DNA of 64,000 nt. Origin: Mycolicibacterium chubuense NBB4 (GTDB lineage Bacteria; Actinomycetota; Actinomycetes; Mycobacteriales; Mycobacteriaceae). The notes under the pieces are model-generated. The model did not search any database, had not been told where the DNA came from, and saw only the letters and a list, made by a program, of their open reading frames with translations. A program made the position numbers and the translations under genes. Below, one piece after another: positions 1 through 12,104 of the stretch (its first letter is position 1; every line of letters begins with the position of its first letter). The stretch spans positions 3,968,001-4,032,000 of the forward strand of contig NC_018027.1 of NCBI RefSeq assembly GCF_000266905.1, given 5' to 3'.

Positions 1-1039
<1,039 letters not shown>

Positions 1040-1232
1040 CTCCCAGGCCAAAACCCGGGCAGAATTCGAATCAGAAAAATCCGATCACAAACAACAGACA
1101 CCAAAAACTGGCATCCAAAAAAACATCCACCCCTAAACGGGAAAAAGAGGCAGACAACAAAACAACAAACAAAAACCACCAAACACACTATTGAGTTCTC
1201 AAACAACACACCCGGTTTCAGGCAACCCCCCC
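1040..1232 (-). promoter_or_regulatory. rrnA leader with antitermination/processing signals
   Basis: Transcribed spacer between the rRNA promoters and 16S. It is unusually A-rich on the plus strand (T/U-rich in the RNA). It holds a perfect short palindrome TTGAGTTCTCAA at 1191-1202 (TTGAGAACTCAA in the RNA), followed by a T-rich GTGTTTGG/TTTGTTTGTTG stretch; this order corresponds to the boxB-boxA antitermination region known from mycobacterial rrn leaders. The assignment to box elements is from family knowledge; the palindrome is seen directly. No protein gene is present. Confidence 0.7.
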
Positions 1233-1261
1233 ACTGTACTGCATGTGAGCAGAGAGGTCAA
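1233..1261 (-). promoter_or_regulatory. rRNA promoter proximal to 16S (PCL1-like)
   Basis: On the minus strand a -35 TTGACC (1261-1256) and a -10 TACAGT (1238-1233) are separated by exactly 17 bases. This is a near-consensus SigA promoter reading toward 16S, in the place where mycobacterial rrnA operons carry their PCL1 promoter. Confidence 0.75.
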
Positions 1262-1321
1262 GCCGCTTCCGTCGTGTCCGTCCGTTGTCCGTTCGGACCG
1301 GGCAGCTGGCTTCTGGCGGAA

Positions 1322-1350
1322 ATACTACGCGCTGTCGGCCACACGCCCAA
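1322..1350 (-). promoter_or_regulatory. upstream rRNA promoter candidate (P1-like)
   Basis: A -10 hexamer TAGTAT (1327-1322) lies 17 bases downstream of TTGGGC (1350-1345) on the minus strand, about 90 bases upstream of the stronger promoter and just after the murA stop codon. The -10 is good, the -35 is weak. Position fits the P1 promoter of mycobacterial rrnA. Confidence 0.5.
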
Positions 1351-1386
1351 ATGTCCTGCATAGGGCGGGTTTCGGGGCCGCAAACG

Positions 1387-2640
1387 CTACTGGACGCGCT
1401 CGATCTCCGCACCCAGACCGACCAGATTTTCCACGAACTTCGGATAACCGCGGTCGATGTGAAAGACGTCGTGCACCTCGGTGTCACCATCGGCGACGAG
1501 ACCGGCCAGCACCAGTCCGGCGCCGGCGCGGATGTCCGACGACCAGACCGGCGCACTCGACAGCTGCGGGATGCCGCGCACGACGGCATGGTGGCCATCC
1601 GTGCGTGCGTCGGCCCCGAGCCTGATCATCTCCTCGACGAACCGGAACCGGGCCTCGAACACGTTCTCCGTGATCATCGACGTCCCGTCGGCGATGGCCG
1701 CCAGCCCGATCGCCATCGGCTGCAAGTCGGTGGGGAATCCCGGGAACGGCAGTGTCGCCACGTTGACGGCTTTGGGTCGCTCGTACTGGACGACCCGGAA
1801 ACCGTCGTCGCTCTGCGTCACCGTGGCGCCCGCATCGTGCAGCTTGTGGAGGACGAGTTGCAGGTGTGCGGGGTCGACACCGGTGACGGAGATGTCGCCG
1901 CGGGTCATGGCCGCCGCGATGCCCCACGTCGCCGCGACGATGCGGTCGCCGATCACCCGGTGCTCGGTCGGATACAAGCGGTCGACGCCGGTGATGATGA
2001 GCGTCGAGGAACCGGCACCGGCGACCTGCGCGCCCATCTGGTTCAACATCGTGCACAGGTCGACGACGTCGGGTTCGCGCGCGGCGTTGTGAATGATCGT
2101 GACACCGTCGGCGAGCACAGCGGCCATGAGAATGTTCTCCGTCGCCCCGACGGAGGGGAATTCCAACTGGATCTCGGCGCCGTGCAGGTGGTCCGCCTCG
2201 GCGACGACGCAGCCGTGCTCGATGTTGCACCGGGCTCCCAGTTGACGCAGCCCCGACTGATGCATATCCAGGGGCCGGGAGCCGATGGCGTCACCGCCCG
2301 GCAGAGCCACCTTCGCCCTCTTGCACCTGCCCACCAGCGGGCCCAGCACGCACACCGAGGCGCGGAACTGGCGGACCGCGGCGAAGTCGGCGTCGTACTT
2401 CGGCTCGTCGGGCGAGGTGATGCGAACGATGTCCCCGTCGAGTTCGACGGTCGCGCCGAGGCCACGCAGGACTTCGGCCATCAACGGGACATCGAGGATG
2501 TCCGGACAGTTCGTGATCGTGCTCGTGCCTTCTGCGAGCAGGGATGCCGCCATCAGCTTCAACACGCTGTTCTTGGCGCCCCCGACAGCGACTTCGCCTG
2601 ATAACCGGTTACCGCCGGTCACCACGAAATGCTCGCTCAC
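1387..2640 (-). CDS. murA: UDP-N-acetylglucosamine 1-carboxyvinyltransferase MurA
   Basis: First committed step of peptidoglycan synthesis: transfers enolpyruvate from PEP to UDP-GlcNAc in the cytoplasm. 417 residues, the normal length, with the N-terminal [17 protein letters not shown] segment and the EPSP-synthase-like two-lobed fold. The active-site loop reads [11 protein letters not shown], so residue 117 is Asp where most bacteria have the catalytic Cys that fosfomycin alkylates; the same substitution is known in M. tuberculosis MurA and explains intrinsic fosfomycin insensitivity. Start is GTG. It is followed on the same strand by the rRNA promoters and 16S, and is divergent from the adenosyltransferase gene. 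Confidence 0.97.
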   Translation of the reverse strand: MSEHFVVTGGNRLSGEVAVGGAKNSVLKLMAASLLAEGTSTITNCPDILDVPLMAEVLRGLGATVELDGDIVRITSPDEPKYDADFAAVRQFRASVCVLGPLVGRCKRAKVALPGGDAIGSRPLDMHQSGLRQLGARCNIEHGCVVAEADHLHGAEIQLEFPSVGATENILMAAVLADGVTIIHNAAREPDVVDLCTMLNQMGAQVAGAGSSTLIITGVDRLYPTEHRVIGDRIVAATWGIAAAMTRGDISVTGVDPAHLQLVLHKLHDAGATVTQSDDGFRVVQYERPKAVNVATLPFPGFPTDLQPMAIGLAAIADGTSMITENVFEARFRFVEEMIRLGADARTDGHHAVVRGIPQLSSAPVWSSDIRAGAGLVLAGLVADGDTEVHDVFHIDRGYPKFVENLVGLGAEIERVQ

Positions 2641-2731
2641 GCCGGTTAGTGTAAACAGCGCGGTTGGTCATGTCAGTCTGCCAAGCCGCCGCGATGAGCA
2701 CATACCGATACCGGTGCCGTAGCGTTTCGGT

Positions 2732-3307
2732 ATGGCTGTTCACCTGACCCGGATATACACGCGGACCGGCGACGACGGGACCACTGGGCTCAGCGATTTC
2801 AGCCGGGTTTCGAAGAACGACGCACGTCTTGCGGCCTACGCCGACTGTGACGAAACCAACGCGGCGATCGGGGTCGCCGTCGCGCTCGGCAACCCGGACG
2901 AGCGCCTGCTGGCGGTGCTTCGGCAGATCCAGAACGACCTGTTCGATGCCGGTGCCGACCTGTCGACGCCCGTGGTCGACGACCCCGAATACCCTCCGCT
3001 TCGCGTCCCGCAGAGCTACATCGACCGACTCGAGAAGTGGTGCGACGAGTTCAACGAACCGCTACCGGCGCTCAATTCGTTCATCCTGCCCGGGGGGACG
3101 CCGCTGTCTGCGCTGTTGCACGTCGCGCGAACCGTCGCCCGGCGCGCGGAACGCTCGGCGTGGCATGCGGTGGAAACTCACGGCGATTCCATCAGCGTGT
3201 TGCCGGCCAAGTATCTGAACCGGCTCTCCGACCTGCTGTTCATCCTGTCGCGGGTGGCCAATCCGCAGGGTGACGTGCTGTGGCGTCCCGGAGGACAGGC
3301 TCAGTAG
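2732..3307 (+). CDS. cob(I)alamin adenosyltransferase, PduO type
   Basis: 191 residues. Adenosylates cob(I)alamin using ATP to give coenzyme B12. The N-terminus carries the PduO-family ATP-binding signature TRTGDDGTTGL (about residues 10-20), followed by the YADCDETNAAIG segment and ending with the conserved NRLSDLLFILSR helix. In M. tuberculosis the equivalent gene is Rv1314c, also divergent from murA. Its 3' end overlaps the convergent DUF2550 gene by 7 bases. Confidence 0.92.
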   Translation: MAVHLTRIYTRTGDDGTTGLSDFSRVSKNDARLAAYADCDETNAAIGVAVALGNPDERLLAVLRQIQNDLFDAGADLSTPVVDDPEYPPLRVPQSYIDRLEKWCDEFNEPLPALNSFILPGGTPLSALLHVARTVARRAERSAWHAVETHGDSISVLPAKYLNRLSDLLFILSRVANPQGDVLWRPGGQAQ

Positions 3308-3747
3308 GTCCGGCGGCGGGCCCGCGGCGACGGCCGCGACTCCAGCCACGACGTGAAGGCGGTCAACGCACCGCGGTCCAGCGCGATCTCGTAGCCGCGG
3401 CCCCGATCCGGCCCGGCGTCCCGCAGTTCGAGAACCACGATCTCGTCGGTCATGATGTCGAACTCGTCGCCACGGGGTGAGCGCCGCGACACGATCTCCA
3501 GGCCTCTGCGGCTCAACGTCCGGTCCGGCCACCAGCGCAGACTCGACAGCCGGTAGAACCCGGCCTCTCCACCGCGGTACCGCATGACGCCGTGCCGCCA
3601 GCCGTGACCGCCGACGGCCGGCACGTCACGCAGGATCGCTGCGGTTCCGCCGACCTGGCGCAGCTTCCACAGCCGATAGGACAGCGCGATGACCGCCAGC
3701 AGGAGCACGCCGACCAGCGCGACCATGAACAGCATGGACGCGCTCAT
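3301..3747 (-). CDS. DUF2550 membrane-anchored protein
   Basis: 148 residues with one N-terminal transmembrane helix (about residues 3-25) followed by a basic stretch and a small soluble domain rich in Arg and Trp. This is the actinobacterial DUF2550 family, conserved at the end of the ATP synthase operon (Rv1312 in M. tuberculosis). The molecular function is not known. It starts 6 bases after the atpC stop, so it is probably cotranscribed with the ATP synthase genes. Confidence 0.85.
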   Translation of the reverse strand: MSASMLFMVALVGVLLLAVIALSYRLWKLRQVGGTAAILRDVPAVGGHGWRHGVMRYRGGEAGFYRLSSLRWWPDRTLSRRGLEIVSRRSPRGDEFDIMTDEIVVLELRDAGPDRGRGYEIALDRGALTAFTSWLESRPSPRARRRTY

Positions 3748-3753
3748 CGACGC

Positions 3754-4119
3754 TCAATCCAGTTGGCCGAGGGCGCGTAGCCGCGCCCTGCCCCAGGCTG
3801 CTGTCCGCTCGTCGTCGGACTCCGAATCCTGCTTGGCCTCGTCGGCATTGATCTCCGACTCGAGCTGCGCGTTCTCGACCAAGATGCGGACCGCCTCGTC
3901 GGTGACCGACAGGAAGCCGCCGTCCACCGCGATCCGGAGGTCGTCCTCGCCCTCGCGCTCGACACGCACCATCGCGTCGTCGACGAGCTGCGCGACGAGA
4001 GGAATGTGCCGGGGCAGGATGCCGATCTCCCCGGCAGTGGTGCGGGTGAACACGAACGTGGCTTCGCCCTTCCACAGTTCGCGTTCCACGGCGACGATCT
4101 CGACGTTCATCTCCGCCAT
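3754..4119 (-). CDS. atpC: ATP synthase epsilon subunit
   Basis: 121 residues. Central-stalk subunit of F1 that couples rotation and inhibits ATP hydrolysis. The N-terminal beta-sandwich ([36 protein letters not shown]) is typical; the C-terminal helix is short, as in other mycobacteria. The ATG lies one base after the stop of the small repeat-encoded frame at 4121-4255, and its ribosome binding site (GGGAGGTGG) is inside the last codons of that frame. Confidence 0.96.
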   Translation of the reverse strand: MAEMNVEIVAVERELWKGEATFVFTRTTAGEIGILPRHIPLVAQLVDDAMVRVEREGEDDLRIAVDGGFLSVTDEAVRILVENAQLESEINADEAKQDSESDDERTAAWGRARLRALGQLD

Positions 4120-4120
4120 G

Positions 4121-4254
4121 TCACACCACCTCCCGAAGTTCGATGCAAGCGCTCATCTGTGCCTGCCGGTTCTTCGCGCAAGCGCTCATCTGTGCCTGCC
4201 GGTTCTTCGCGCAAGCGCTCATCTGTGCCTGCCGGTTCTTCGCGCAAGCGCTCA

Positions 4255-4255
<1 letters not shown>
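4121..4255 (-). CDS. small repeat-encoded reading frame between atpD and atpC (44 codons)
   Basis: Three perfect copies of an 11-residue unit ([11 protein letters not shown]) plus a final [11 protein letters not shown]. Its ATG overlaps the atpD stop in the form TGATG, and its TGA lies one base before the atpC ATG (TGACATG). The frame therefore fills the whole gap and could keep ribosomes coupled from atpD to atpC. This is the logic described for MIRU elements of mycobacteria, which encode small frames whose ends overlap the neighbouring genes; here the unit is 33 bp. Whether the peptide itself has a role is unknown; it may only be a neutral linker in the mRNA. Confidence 0.5.

Positions 4256-4256
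<1 letters not shown>
4145..4256. repeat. 33-bp tandem repeat, 3.4 copies (MIRU-like)
   Basis: Copies at 4145-4177, 4178-4210 and 4211-4243 are identical, followed by a 13-base partial copy at 4244-4256 that runs into the atpD stop codon. There are no spacers between copies. A period of 33 bp keeps a reading frame, which is used by the 44-codon frame at 4121-4255. Copy number is likely to vary between strains. Confidence 0.95.
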
Positions 4257-5724
<1,468 letters not shown>

Positions 5725-6654
5725 TCACTTGGCGTCGGCCAGCGCGTTGGCGCCGCCGACGATCTCGCTGATTTCCTGGGTGATCTGGGCCTGACGTTCG
5801 CGGTTGGCGGCCAGTGTCAGGGACTTGATCAGATCGTCGGCGTTGTCGGTGGCCGACTTCATCGCGCGCCGTCGGGCAGCGGATTCCGACGCCGCCGCTT
5901 CGAGCAGCGCAGCGTACACCCGGGTGGCGACGTAGCGCGGCAACAGCGCGTCGAACAGCGTCTCTGCGTTGGGCTCGAACGAGAACAGGGTGCGGGGTCC
6001 GTCCTCGGGCGTCTCGTCCTCGACGTACTCGACCACCATCGGCGCAATCCGTCGGGCTGCCGCCGACTGCGACAGCATCGACTTGAACTCGGTGAAGACG
6101 ATGTGCAGTTCGTCGACGCCGAGAACACCGTCGGCTCCGGCATCGTCACCCTCGTCGTCGGCACCGGACATGAACGCCGCCACCAGGGTGTCGGCGATCT
6201 CCCGCGCCTGTTCGTAGGTGGGCCGCTCCGAGAAGCCGGTCCACGACTCGATGACGTTGCGCTGGCGGAAGTTGTAGAACCCCAGCGCTTTCCGGCCGAC
6301 GGCATACAACACCGGATCCTTGCCCTCTTCGCGGAGCAGGGAGAACAGTTCCTCGGCCTGCCGCAGCACGTTGGCGTTGTAGGCACCACACAGTCCGCGG
6401 TCGGACGACACCACCAGCACGGCGGCACGCCGCGGGTTCTCCCGCGCGACGAGCAGCGGATGGTCCAGCGCGCTCGCGCTGGCCAGCTCGGTGAGCATGT
6501 TGGTGATCTCGGTGCTGTACGGCCGAGCCGCCTCGACTCGGGCCTGGGCCTTGGCGATTCGCGACGTGGCGATCATCTCCTGGGCCTTGGTGATCTTCTT
6601 GATCGACCCGGCGGACCTGATCCGCCCGCGTAGCTCACGCAGTGTTGCAGCCAT
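5725..6654 (-). CDS. atpG: ATP synthase gamma subunit
   Basis: 309 residues. Central shaft of F1. N-terminal [33 protein letters not shown] and C-terminal [21 protein letters not shown] form the coiled coil. An extra acidic loop ([14 protein letters not shown], about residues 165-178) is the mycobacteria-specific insertion of the gamma subunit, which has been studied as a possible regulator of ATP hydrolysis. 28 bases separate it from atpA. Confidence 0.97.
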   Translation of the reverse strand: MAATLRELRGRIRSAGSIKKITKAQEMIATSRIAKAQARVEAARPYSTEITNMLTELASASALDHPLLVARENPRRAAVLVVSSDRGLCGAYNANVLRQAEELFSLLREEGKDPVLYAVGRKALGFYNFRQRNVIESWTGFSERPTYEQAREIADTLVAAFMSGADDEGDDAGADGVLGVDELHIVFTEFKSMLSQSAAARRIAPMVVEYVEDETPEDGPRTLFSFEPNAETLFDALLPRYVATRVYAALLEAAASESAARRRAMKSATDNADDLIKSLTLAANRERQAQITQEISEIVGGANALADAK

Positions 6655-6682
6655 CTAGCTCTCCAGAACCTTTCGGGTCCTA

Positions 6683-8329
6683 CTACTTCTTGGGCGCCGG
6701 CTTGCGGACCTTGACGGACTCCTTCTCGACGTCCTCTTCGTCCATCGCCTCGGCCTCGTGCTCGTTCACCGCGACCGAGCTTCCGTCAGAGGCTGAGAAC
6801 CCCTTCTTGAACTCGTTGATGATGCCCGTCAGCTTCTCCTGCTCCTCTTCCGGGAACTTTTTGCTCTCCCGGATGTTCTCGAGGATCTCGCTGTGCGAGC
6901 CCTTGACGTGCTCCAGCAGCTCCTGCTCGAAGCGCGCGACGTCCTCGACGGGCACCGAGTCGAGGTGGCCACCGGTGCCGAGGAAGATCGCGATGACCTG
7001 ATCCTCGACCGGGTACGGCGTGTACGCGGGCTGCTTGAGCAGCTCCACCAGGCGGGCACCGCGGTCGAGCTGTGCCTTCGACGCGGGATCGAGGTCCGAG
7101 GCGAACGCGGCGAACGACTCCAGCTCGCGGTACTGCGACAGCTCCAGACGCAGCGAACCGGCCACCTCTTTCATGGCCTTGATCTGCGCGGCGCCACCGA
7201 CGCGGGACACCGACACACCGACGTTGATGGCCGGCCGCACACCCTGGTTGAACAGGTCGGACTCCAGGAAGCACTGGCCGTCGGTGATCGAGATGACGTT
7301 GGTCGGGATGAACGCCGAGATGTCGTTGGCCTTGGTCTCGATGATCGGCAGGCCGGTCATCGAACCACCACCGAGCTCGTCGGACAGCTTGGCGCAACGC
7401 TCCAGCAACCGCGAGTGCAGGTAGAACACGTCACCGGGGAACGCCTCGCGGCCCGGTGGGCGGCGCAGCAGCAGCGAGATCGCGCGGTAGGCGTCGGCCT
7501 GCTTGGACAGGTCGTCGAACACGATCAGCACGTGCTTGCCGTCGTACATCCAGTGCTGGCCGATGGCCGAACCGGTGTAGGGCGCAAGCCATTTGAAGCC
7601 GGCAGCATCGGAGGCCGGCGCCGCGACGATCGTGGTGTACTCCATCGCGCCACCCTCTTCGAGGGCCCGCTTCACCGACGCGATCGTGGTGCCCTTCTGG
7701 CCGATCGCGACGTACACGCAGCGCACCTGCTTGCTCGGATCGCCGGTCTCCCAGGCCTCGCGCTGGTTGAGGATCGTGTCGACGCACACCGCGGTCTTGC
7801 CGGTCTTACGGTCGCCGATGATCAGCTGACGCTGCCCGCGCCCGATCGGCGTCTGGCTGTCGATGGCCTTGATGCCGGTCTGCAGCGGCTCCGACACGCC
7901 CTGCCGCTGGACCACCGAGGGGGCCTGCAGCTCCAGTGCGCGACGGGTGTCGGACTCGATGTCGCCCTGACCGTCGATGGGCTGGCCGAGCGGGTTGATG
8001 ACGCGGCCCAGGAAGGCGTCACCCACCGGAACCGAGAGCACCTCGCCGGTCCGCTTGACCTGCTGGCCCTCTTCGATCTTCTCGAACTCACCGAGGATGA
8101 CCGCGCCGACGCTGTGCTCGTCGAGGTTCAGCGCGACACCGAGGACGCCGCCGGGGAACTCCAGCAGCTCCTGGGTCATCACCGAGGGAAGACCCTCGAC
8201 GTGCGCGATGCCGTCACCGGCGTCGATGACGACGCCGACCTCTTCGCGGTCGGAGTCGGCGGTGAAGGAGGAGACGTAGTCCTCGATCGCCCCTTCGATG
8301 TCAGAAGCCGAGATTGTCAACTCTGCCAT
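6683..8329 (-). CDS. atpA: ATP synthase alpha subunit
   Basis: 548 residues from the ATG at 8329 ([13 protein letters not shown]), the start conserved in the family; the frame stays open further upstream into atpFH but without homology. Nucleotide-binding P-loop GDRKTGKT at 172-179. The C-terminus carries the extension of about 35 residues ([28 protein letters not shown]) found in mycobacteria and known to suppress ATP hydrolysis by the alpha-gamma interaction. Confidence 0.97.
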   Translation of the reverse strand: MAELTISASDIEGAIEDYVSSFTADSDREEVGVVIDAGDGIAHVEGLPSVMTQELLEFPGGVLGVALNLDEHSVGAVILGEFEKIEEGQQVKRTGEVLSVPVGDAFLGRVINPLGQPIDGQGDIESDTRRALELQAPSVVQRQGVSEPLQTGIKAIDSQTPIGRGQRQLIIGDRKTGKTAVCVDTILNQREAWETGDPSKQVRCVYVAIGQKGTTIASVKRALEEGGAMEYTTIVAAPASDAAGFKWLAPYTGSAIGQHWMYDGKHVLIVFDDLSKQADAYRAISLLLRRPPGREAFPGDVFYLHSRLLERCAKLSDELGGGSMTGLPIIETKANDISAFIPTNVISITDGQCFLESDLFNQGVRPAINVGVSVSRVGGAAQIKAMKEVAGSLRLELSQYRELESFAAFASDLDPASKAQLDRGARLVELLKQPAYTPYPVEDQVIAIFLGTGGHLDSVPVEDVARFEQELLEHVKGSHSEILENIRESKKFPEEEQEKLTGIINEFKKGFSASDGSSVAVNEHEAEAMDEEDVEKESVKVRKPAPKK

Positions 8330-8390
8330 GGCTTTTCGTCTTCCTGCCTGTGTGTTTCTCGTTGCTGTGGATGCTCGGGGACCGGCGCGC

Positions 8391-9731
8391 TCAGTCCGGC
8401 AGCCCTGTACGGGCCGCGGCCAACCGGGATGAGATGGAGCCGTCGATGACCTCGTCACCGACCGTGATCAGGAGCCCGCCGAGCAGATCGGGATCGACAT
8501 TCAGCTGGACCGACACCTCGGTGCCGTAGATCCGGCTCAGCACCTGGGTGAGGCGGGTGCGCTGCTCGTCGGACAGTTCCGTGGCCGCGGTGACCTCGGC
8601 GACGGCCTCGCCGCGCCGGGTCACAGCCAGTTCGGCCAGATCGCTGACGGCGGCATCGGCGAGCCCGCCGCGGAGCAGTTCGACCGTCTGCGCCAGCAGT
8701 GCCGTCGTGGTGGCGTTCACTCCCCCGCCGGACTGGAGGACCTTGTCCAGCAGGCCGACGCGCTTGTCGGCATCCACCGTGGGATCCGACAGCAGGCGGT
8801 TCAGGCGGGACTCGGAGTCCAGCACCCGACCGACCCGGAACAGCTGCTCCTCGACCTCTTCGGCCTGCCCGTCGCGCTCGGCGCGCACCAGGAGTGCCAG
8901 CCGGGCCACGTGCTCGAGGGCGTCGACGAGGTTCCCCTCACTCGACCACCGCTGCGTCACAGCGGTTTTCAGCAGATCCAGTGTCGCGTCGTCGACCTTG
9001 CCCTGGAAGAGACGTTCCGCCAGAGCGACCTTGGCGTCCGACTCGTCGCTCGCCTCGGCGAGGACGTTGTTGAGCGCCGGCTGCTTGATGAGCAGTTTGG
9101 CCACGGCGGCGAGGTTGTCGGCCAGCGTGCTCAGGGTGTCGGCGTCGGCGCCGTCGGCAACCGAATCGAACTTCTTGACCACCTCGGCCAGCGCCTCGCG
9201 ACTGGCGGCACGCAGGTTCAGCGTGGCTCCCGCCTCCAGCACGGCCGGCGAAGGCGCCATCTCGTCGAGGTGGTCGAGGAAACGGTCCACGGTCGCGGAC
9301 TGCGCCTGCGGGTCGGAGACGTAATTGCGGACGATCTCCTCGGCCTTCTGCACCGATTCGAGGCCCAGGTTCTGGCGCAGCTCCCGAATGGTCTGCTGGC
9401 GGAGCAGGTGAATCTGTTGCTCGCCTTGAGATTTGATGCGCTCCGCCTCAGAGGCCGCCTGCTCACGCAGCTGCTCGGCGATCCGGGTCGAATCGTGGCG
9501 AGCCTCCTCGGTCAGCCTCGCGCCTTCGGCCTTCGCGTCCTCGACGGCCTTCTCGTGCATCTTGTCGGCACTGGCCAGCTTCTCGGCGGCGGACTTGCTC
9601 TCCTCGAGCGCAGCGCGGACCGCGTCCTGCTGGTTCTTCATCAGGGTGCGGACAGGCGGGACGACCCACTTGACCACGATGAACACGATGATCGCGAAAC
9701 CGACCAGCTGTCCGATGAATGTCGACATCAA
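8391..9731 (-). CDS. atpFH: ATP synthase fused b-delta subunit
   Basis: 446 residues. Natural fusion typical of mycobacteria: residues 1-165 are a b-type stator with one N-terminal membrane helix ([19 protein letters not shown]) and a long Ala/Glu-rich coiled coil; from about 170 to the end is the delta (OSCP) domain that holds the top of F1, ending in [21 protein letters not shown]. It overlaps the atpF stop by 4 bases, so translation is coupled. Confidence 0.97.
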   Translation of the reverse strand: MMSTFIGQLVGFAIIVFIVVKWVVPPVRTLMKNQQDAVRAALEESKSAAEKLASADKMHEKAVEDAKAEGARLTEEARHDSTRIAEQLREQAASEAERIKSQGEQQIHLLRQQTIRELRQNLGLESVQKAEEIVRNYVSDPQAQSATVDRFLDHLDEMAPSPAVLEAGATLNLRAASREALAEVVKKFDSVADGADADTLSTLADNLAAVAKLLIKQPALNNVLAEASDESDAKVALAERLFQGKVDDATLDLLKTAVTQRWSSEGNLVDALEHVARLALLVRAERDGQAEEVEEQLFRVGRVLDSESRLNRLLSDPTVDADKRVGLLDKVLQSGGGVNATTTALLAQTVELLRGGLADAAVSDLAELAVTRRGEAVAEVTAATELSDEQRTRLTQVLSRIYGTEVSVQLNVDPDLLGGLLITVGDEVIDGSISSRLAAARTGLPD

Positions 9732-10237
9732 CGCCTCCCGCTCGAGGTGTCGTTGACATCGACACCCAGAATGCGGCTCGCCAAGGTAGCGGACAGACCG
9801 TCGACCGACGACTCCAGCTCACTCGACGTCGCCGAAGCCTTCTGCTGTAGGTCCGTGTTGGCCGACTGCAGCCGGTCGGACACCTCACCGCCCGCCTCGG
9901 CCCGGGCCTCGTCGACGGCTTTGCGACCTTCGGCGCGGGCCTCGTCACGAATCGACGACGCCTCTCCGCGCGCGCCGGCCATCGTCTCGTCGTAGTCGGC
10001 CTGGGCTGCCGCGACCTGCTCTGCCGCCTTCCTGTTGTCCGCAGCGGTCTTGGCGAGCATCGCCTCACGCTCTGCCAACACCTTGCTGACCGGAGGCACG
10101 ACCCACTTCCAGATCACGCCGAGCACGATCAGGAAGATGAGCAGGACGAAGAAGAAGGTGCCGTTGGGAACCAGGAAGTTACTGGTCCCACCGCCTTCTC
10201 CCTCGGCCGCCAGGTAAACGACGTTCGGATCGGGCAT
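9728..10237 (-). CDS. atpF: ATP synthase b subunit
   Basis: 169 residues. Second stator subunit: one N-terminal membrane helix ([23 protein letters not shown], about residues 28-50) followed by a charged coiled coil. It pairs with the b domain of the b-delta fusion. It lies 8 bases after atpE. Confidence 0.96.
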   Translation of the reverse strand: MPDPNVVYLAAEGEGGGTSNFLVPNGTFFFVLLIFLIVLGVIWKWVVPPVSKVLAEREAMLAKTAADNRKAAEQVAAAQADYDETMAGARGEASSIRDEARAEGRKAVDEARAEAGGEVSDRLQSANTDLQQKASATSSELESSVDGLSATLASRILGVDVNDTSSGRR

Positions 10238-10245
10238 GGAGAGGA

Positions 10246-10494
<249 letters not shown>

Positions 10495-10561
10495 TTATCC
10501 TCCTTGATAACTGGCTCTTGGTTGTCGCCAGGTCTGTGTGGGTCTCGCAGTACTGCTGGGT

Positions 10562-11350
10562 CTAGTGCTGTTCTGCTGTGCTGCTCTCAGCGTGGTCTTT
10601 GTCGTGCTCGGCGTCGTGGTCGAGCTCCATCGACTGTCCGAAGTACAGGATCGTCAACAGAGCGAAGATGAACGCCTGGATCAATCCGATGAAGAGGTCG
10701 AAGGACTTCCAGATCGCGTTGGGCAGCCAGAGAATCCAGGCGGGGAACAACGCGATGAGGCCGACCATGATGCCGCCGGCGAAGATGTTGCCGAAGAGTC
10801 GCAGGGACAACGAGATCGGCTTGGCGATCTCCTCGACGATGTTGATCGGCGCCAGGAACGCCACGTGGCCCTTGGCGACCTTGATCGGGTGGCCCACGAT
10901 CCCGCGCCGCCAGATTCCCGCCAGGTGGTAGCAGAGGAAGACGAACAGCGCGAGGGCGAGCACGAAGTTGATGTCGGACGCGGGCGGCTTGATCAGCTCG
11001 GTGGTGACGCCGTGAGAGTCGGTGTACTGCACCGGGAGTACCGAGAGCCAGTTCGCGAACAGGATGAAGCAGAACAGCGCGACGGCCAGCGGCAGCACGA
11101 ATGGTGCGATGCGCATCCCGATCGCGCTCTCCACCTGGTTGCGCATCTGGATGGTGATCGCCTCGAAGAACAGCTGCACGCCGCCGGGCACACCCGTCGA
11201 GGTCACCTTCGCGCGCAGGAAGAACGCCAGCGCGATGACGATGACGCCGGCGATGGCGGTCGACAACACGGTGTCGACGTTGACCGTCAGGCCGAACCAC
11301 TTCTGCTCGAGGTGGTGACCGACCTCGAGGGCGAGCACGCTTTCAGTCAT
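10562..11350 (-). CDS. atpB: ATP synthase a subunit
   Basis: 262 residues with at least five hydrophobic segments. Forms the proton half-channels next to the c ring. The conserved helix with the essential arginine is seen in [21 protein letters not shown] (Arg in SLRLFGN), and the C-terminal helix in [20 protein letters not shown]. Ends in an acidic/His-rich tail. Confidence 0.97.
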   Translation of the reverse strand: MTESVLALEVGHHLEQKWFGLTVNVDTVLSTAIAGVIVIALAFFLRAKVTSTGVPGGVQLFFEAITIQMRNQVESAIGMRIAPFVLPLAVALFCFILFANWLSVLPVQYTDSHGVTTELIKPPASDINFVLALALFVFLCYHLAGIWRRGIVGHPIKVAKGHVAFLAPINIVEEIAKPISLSLRLFGNIFAGGIMVGLIALFPAWILWLPNAIWKSFDLFIGLIQAFIFALLTILYFGQSMELDHDAEHDKDHAESSTAEQH

Positions 11351-11372
11351 CTACGAATCAGTCCTTATTGAG

Positions 11373-11837
11373 CTATCCGTCGTTGGATGTCGAAGAGTCG
11401 GTGGTCGCGGCCGGGCCCTGGTCACCGTCGCCTGCGCGCAGCTTCTTCAGGACCGGCAGAGATGTGCTCAAGACGAGAACCACCTGGAACAGTGCCAGAC
11501 CGAAGAGCACACCGAGGCCCATCGGCCGGAAAAGGAAGGCGATCGTCAGGCCGACCACGGTGATGGCAAGCAAGCGGGACGCCGAGTTCAGCGCCATCTT
11601 CTTCTTCAGCGGATGGTCCTGCGCGGTGATCGCGTTCACGGCCCGTCGCACCAGCAGCGCGTTGAGGAGACCCAGCGCCATGCCGACGCCGAAGAACAGG
11701 CCGAAAAGCGGATAGCCCACGAGCGCGGCAACCGCGGTCACGACGGCGGTCAGCGCAACGCACAGCACGAGCAGGCGCACAGGCCTGAAAGCGACTGACG
11801 GAAACACCAACGGCGCATCTTGCGCTGGCGTCGTCAC
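11373..11837 (-). CDS. atpI: ATP synthase protein I-like membrane protein
   Basis: 154 residues with four predicted membrane helices ([73 protein letters not shown]). First gene of the ATP synthase operon; the same position is taken by Rv1303 in M. tuberculosis. AtpI-type proteins help assemble the c ring or import Mg2+. GTG start at 11837. Identity as AtpI rests on position and topology, as sequence similarity in this family is weak. Confidence 0.75.
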   Translation of the reverse strand: MTTPAQDAPLVFPSVAFRPVRLLVLCVALTAVVTAVAALVGYPLFGLFFGVGMALGLLNALLVRRAVNAITAQDHPLKKKMALNSASRLLAITVVGLTIAFLFRPMGLGVLFGLALFQVVLVLSTSLPVLKKLRAGDGDQGPAATTDSSTSNDG

Positions 11838-12104
11838 TGCTTCACCTCAATCCCGCAATAGTCAAGTCTTGTGAGCGTCATCTCGCTGATCCTGTGAGCG
11901 TCCGTAGCGTATCGAAGTGCGGCGGGCGCGCTGGAATCACCCACGGGGAAGCTCCTGTGATCGGTCGATCTGTCGGTCGTTGTTCTCGCCCCGAGCGGCA
12001 CCAAAAACTATGGATCCGACGGTTCGAAAGGCCGGCAACCCGCGAGGTCTTATCGGGTTCTAACTGAACCCTAACACATGGTGAGGGCCATAAAAGAGCA
12101 CCTA
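11838..12104 (-). promoter_or_regulatory. intergenic region before the ATP synthase operon, with inverted repeat
   Basis: 267 bases between the wecA stop and the atpI start, so it must contain the main promoter of the ATP synthase operon unless it is read through from wecA. A perfect inverted repeat GGGTTC-TAACT-GAACCC lies at 12054-12070; it could be a weak terminator for wecA (no T-tract follows) or a regulator site. I see no convincing -35/-10 pair. Confidence 0.45.
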
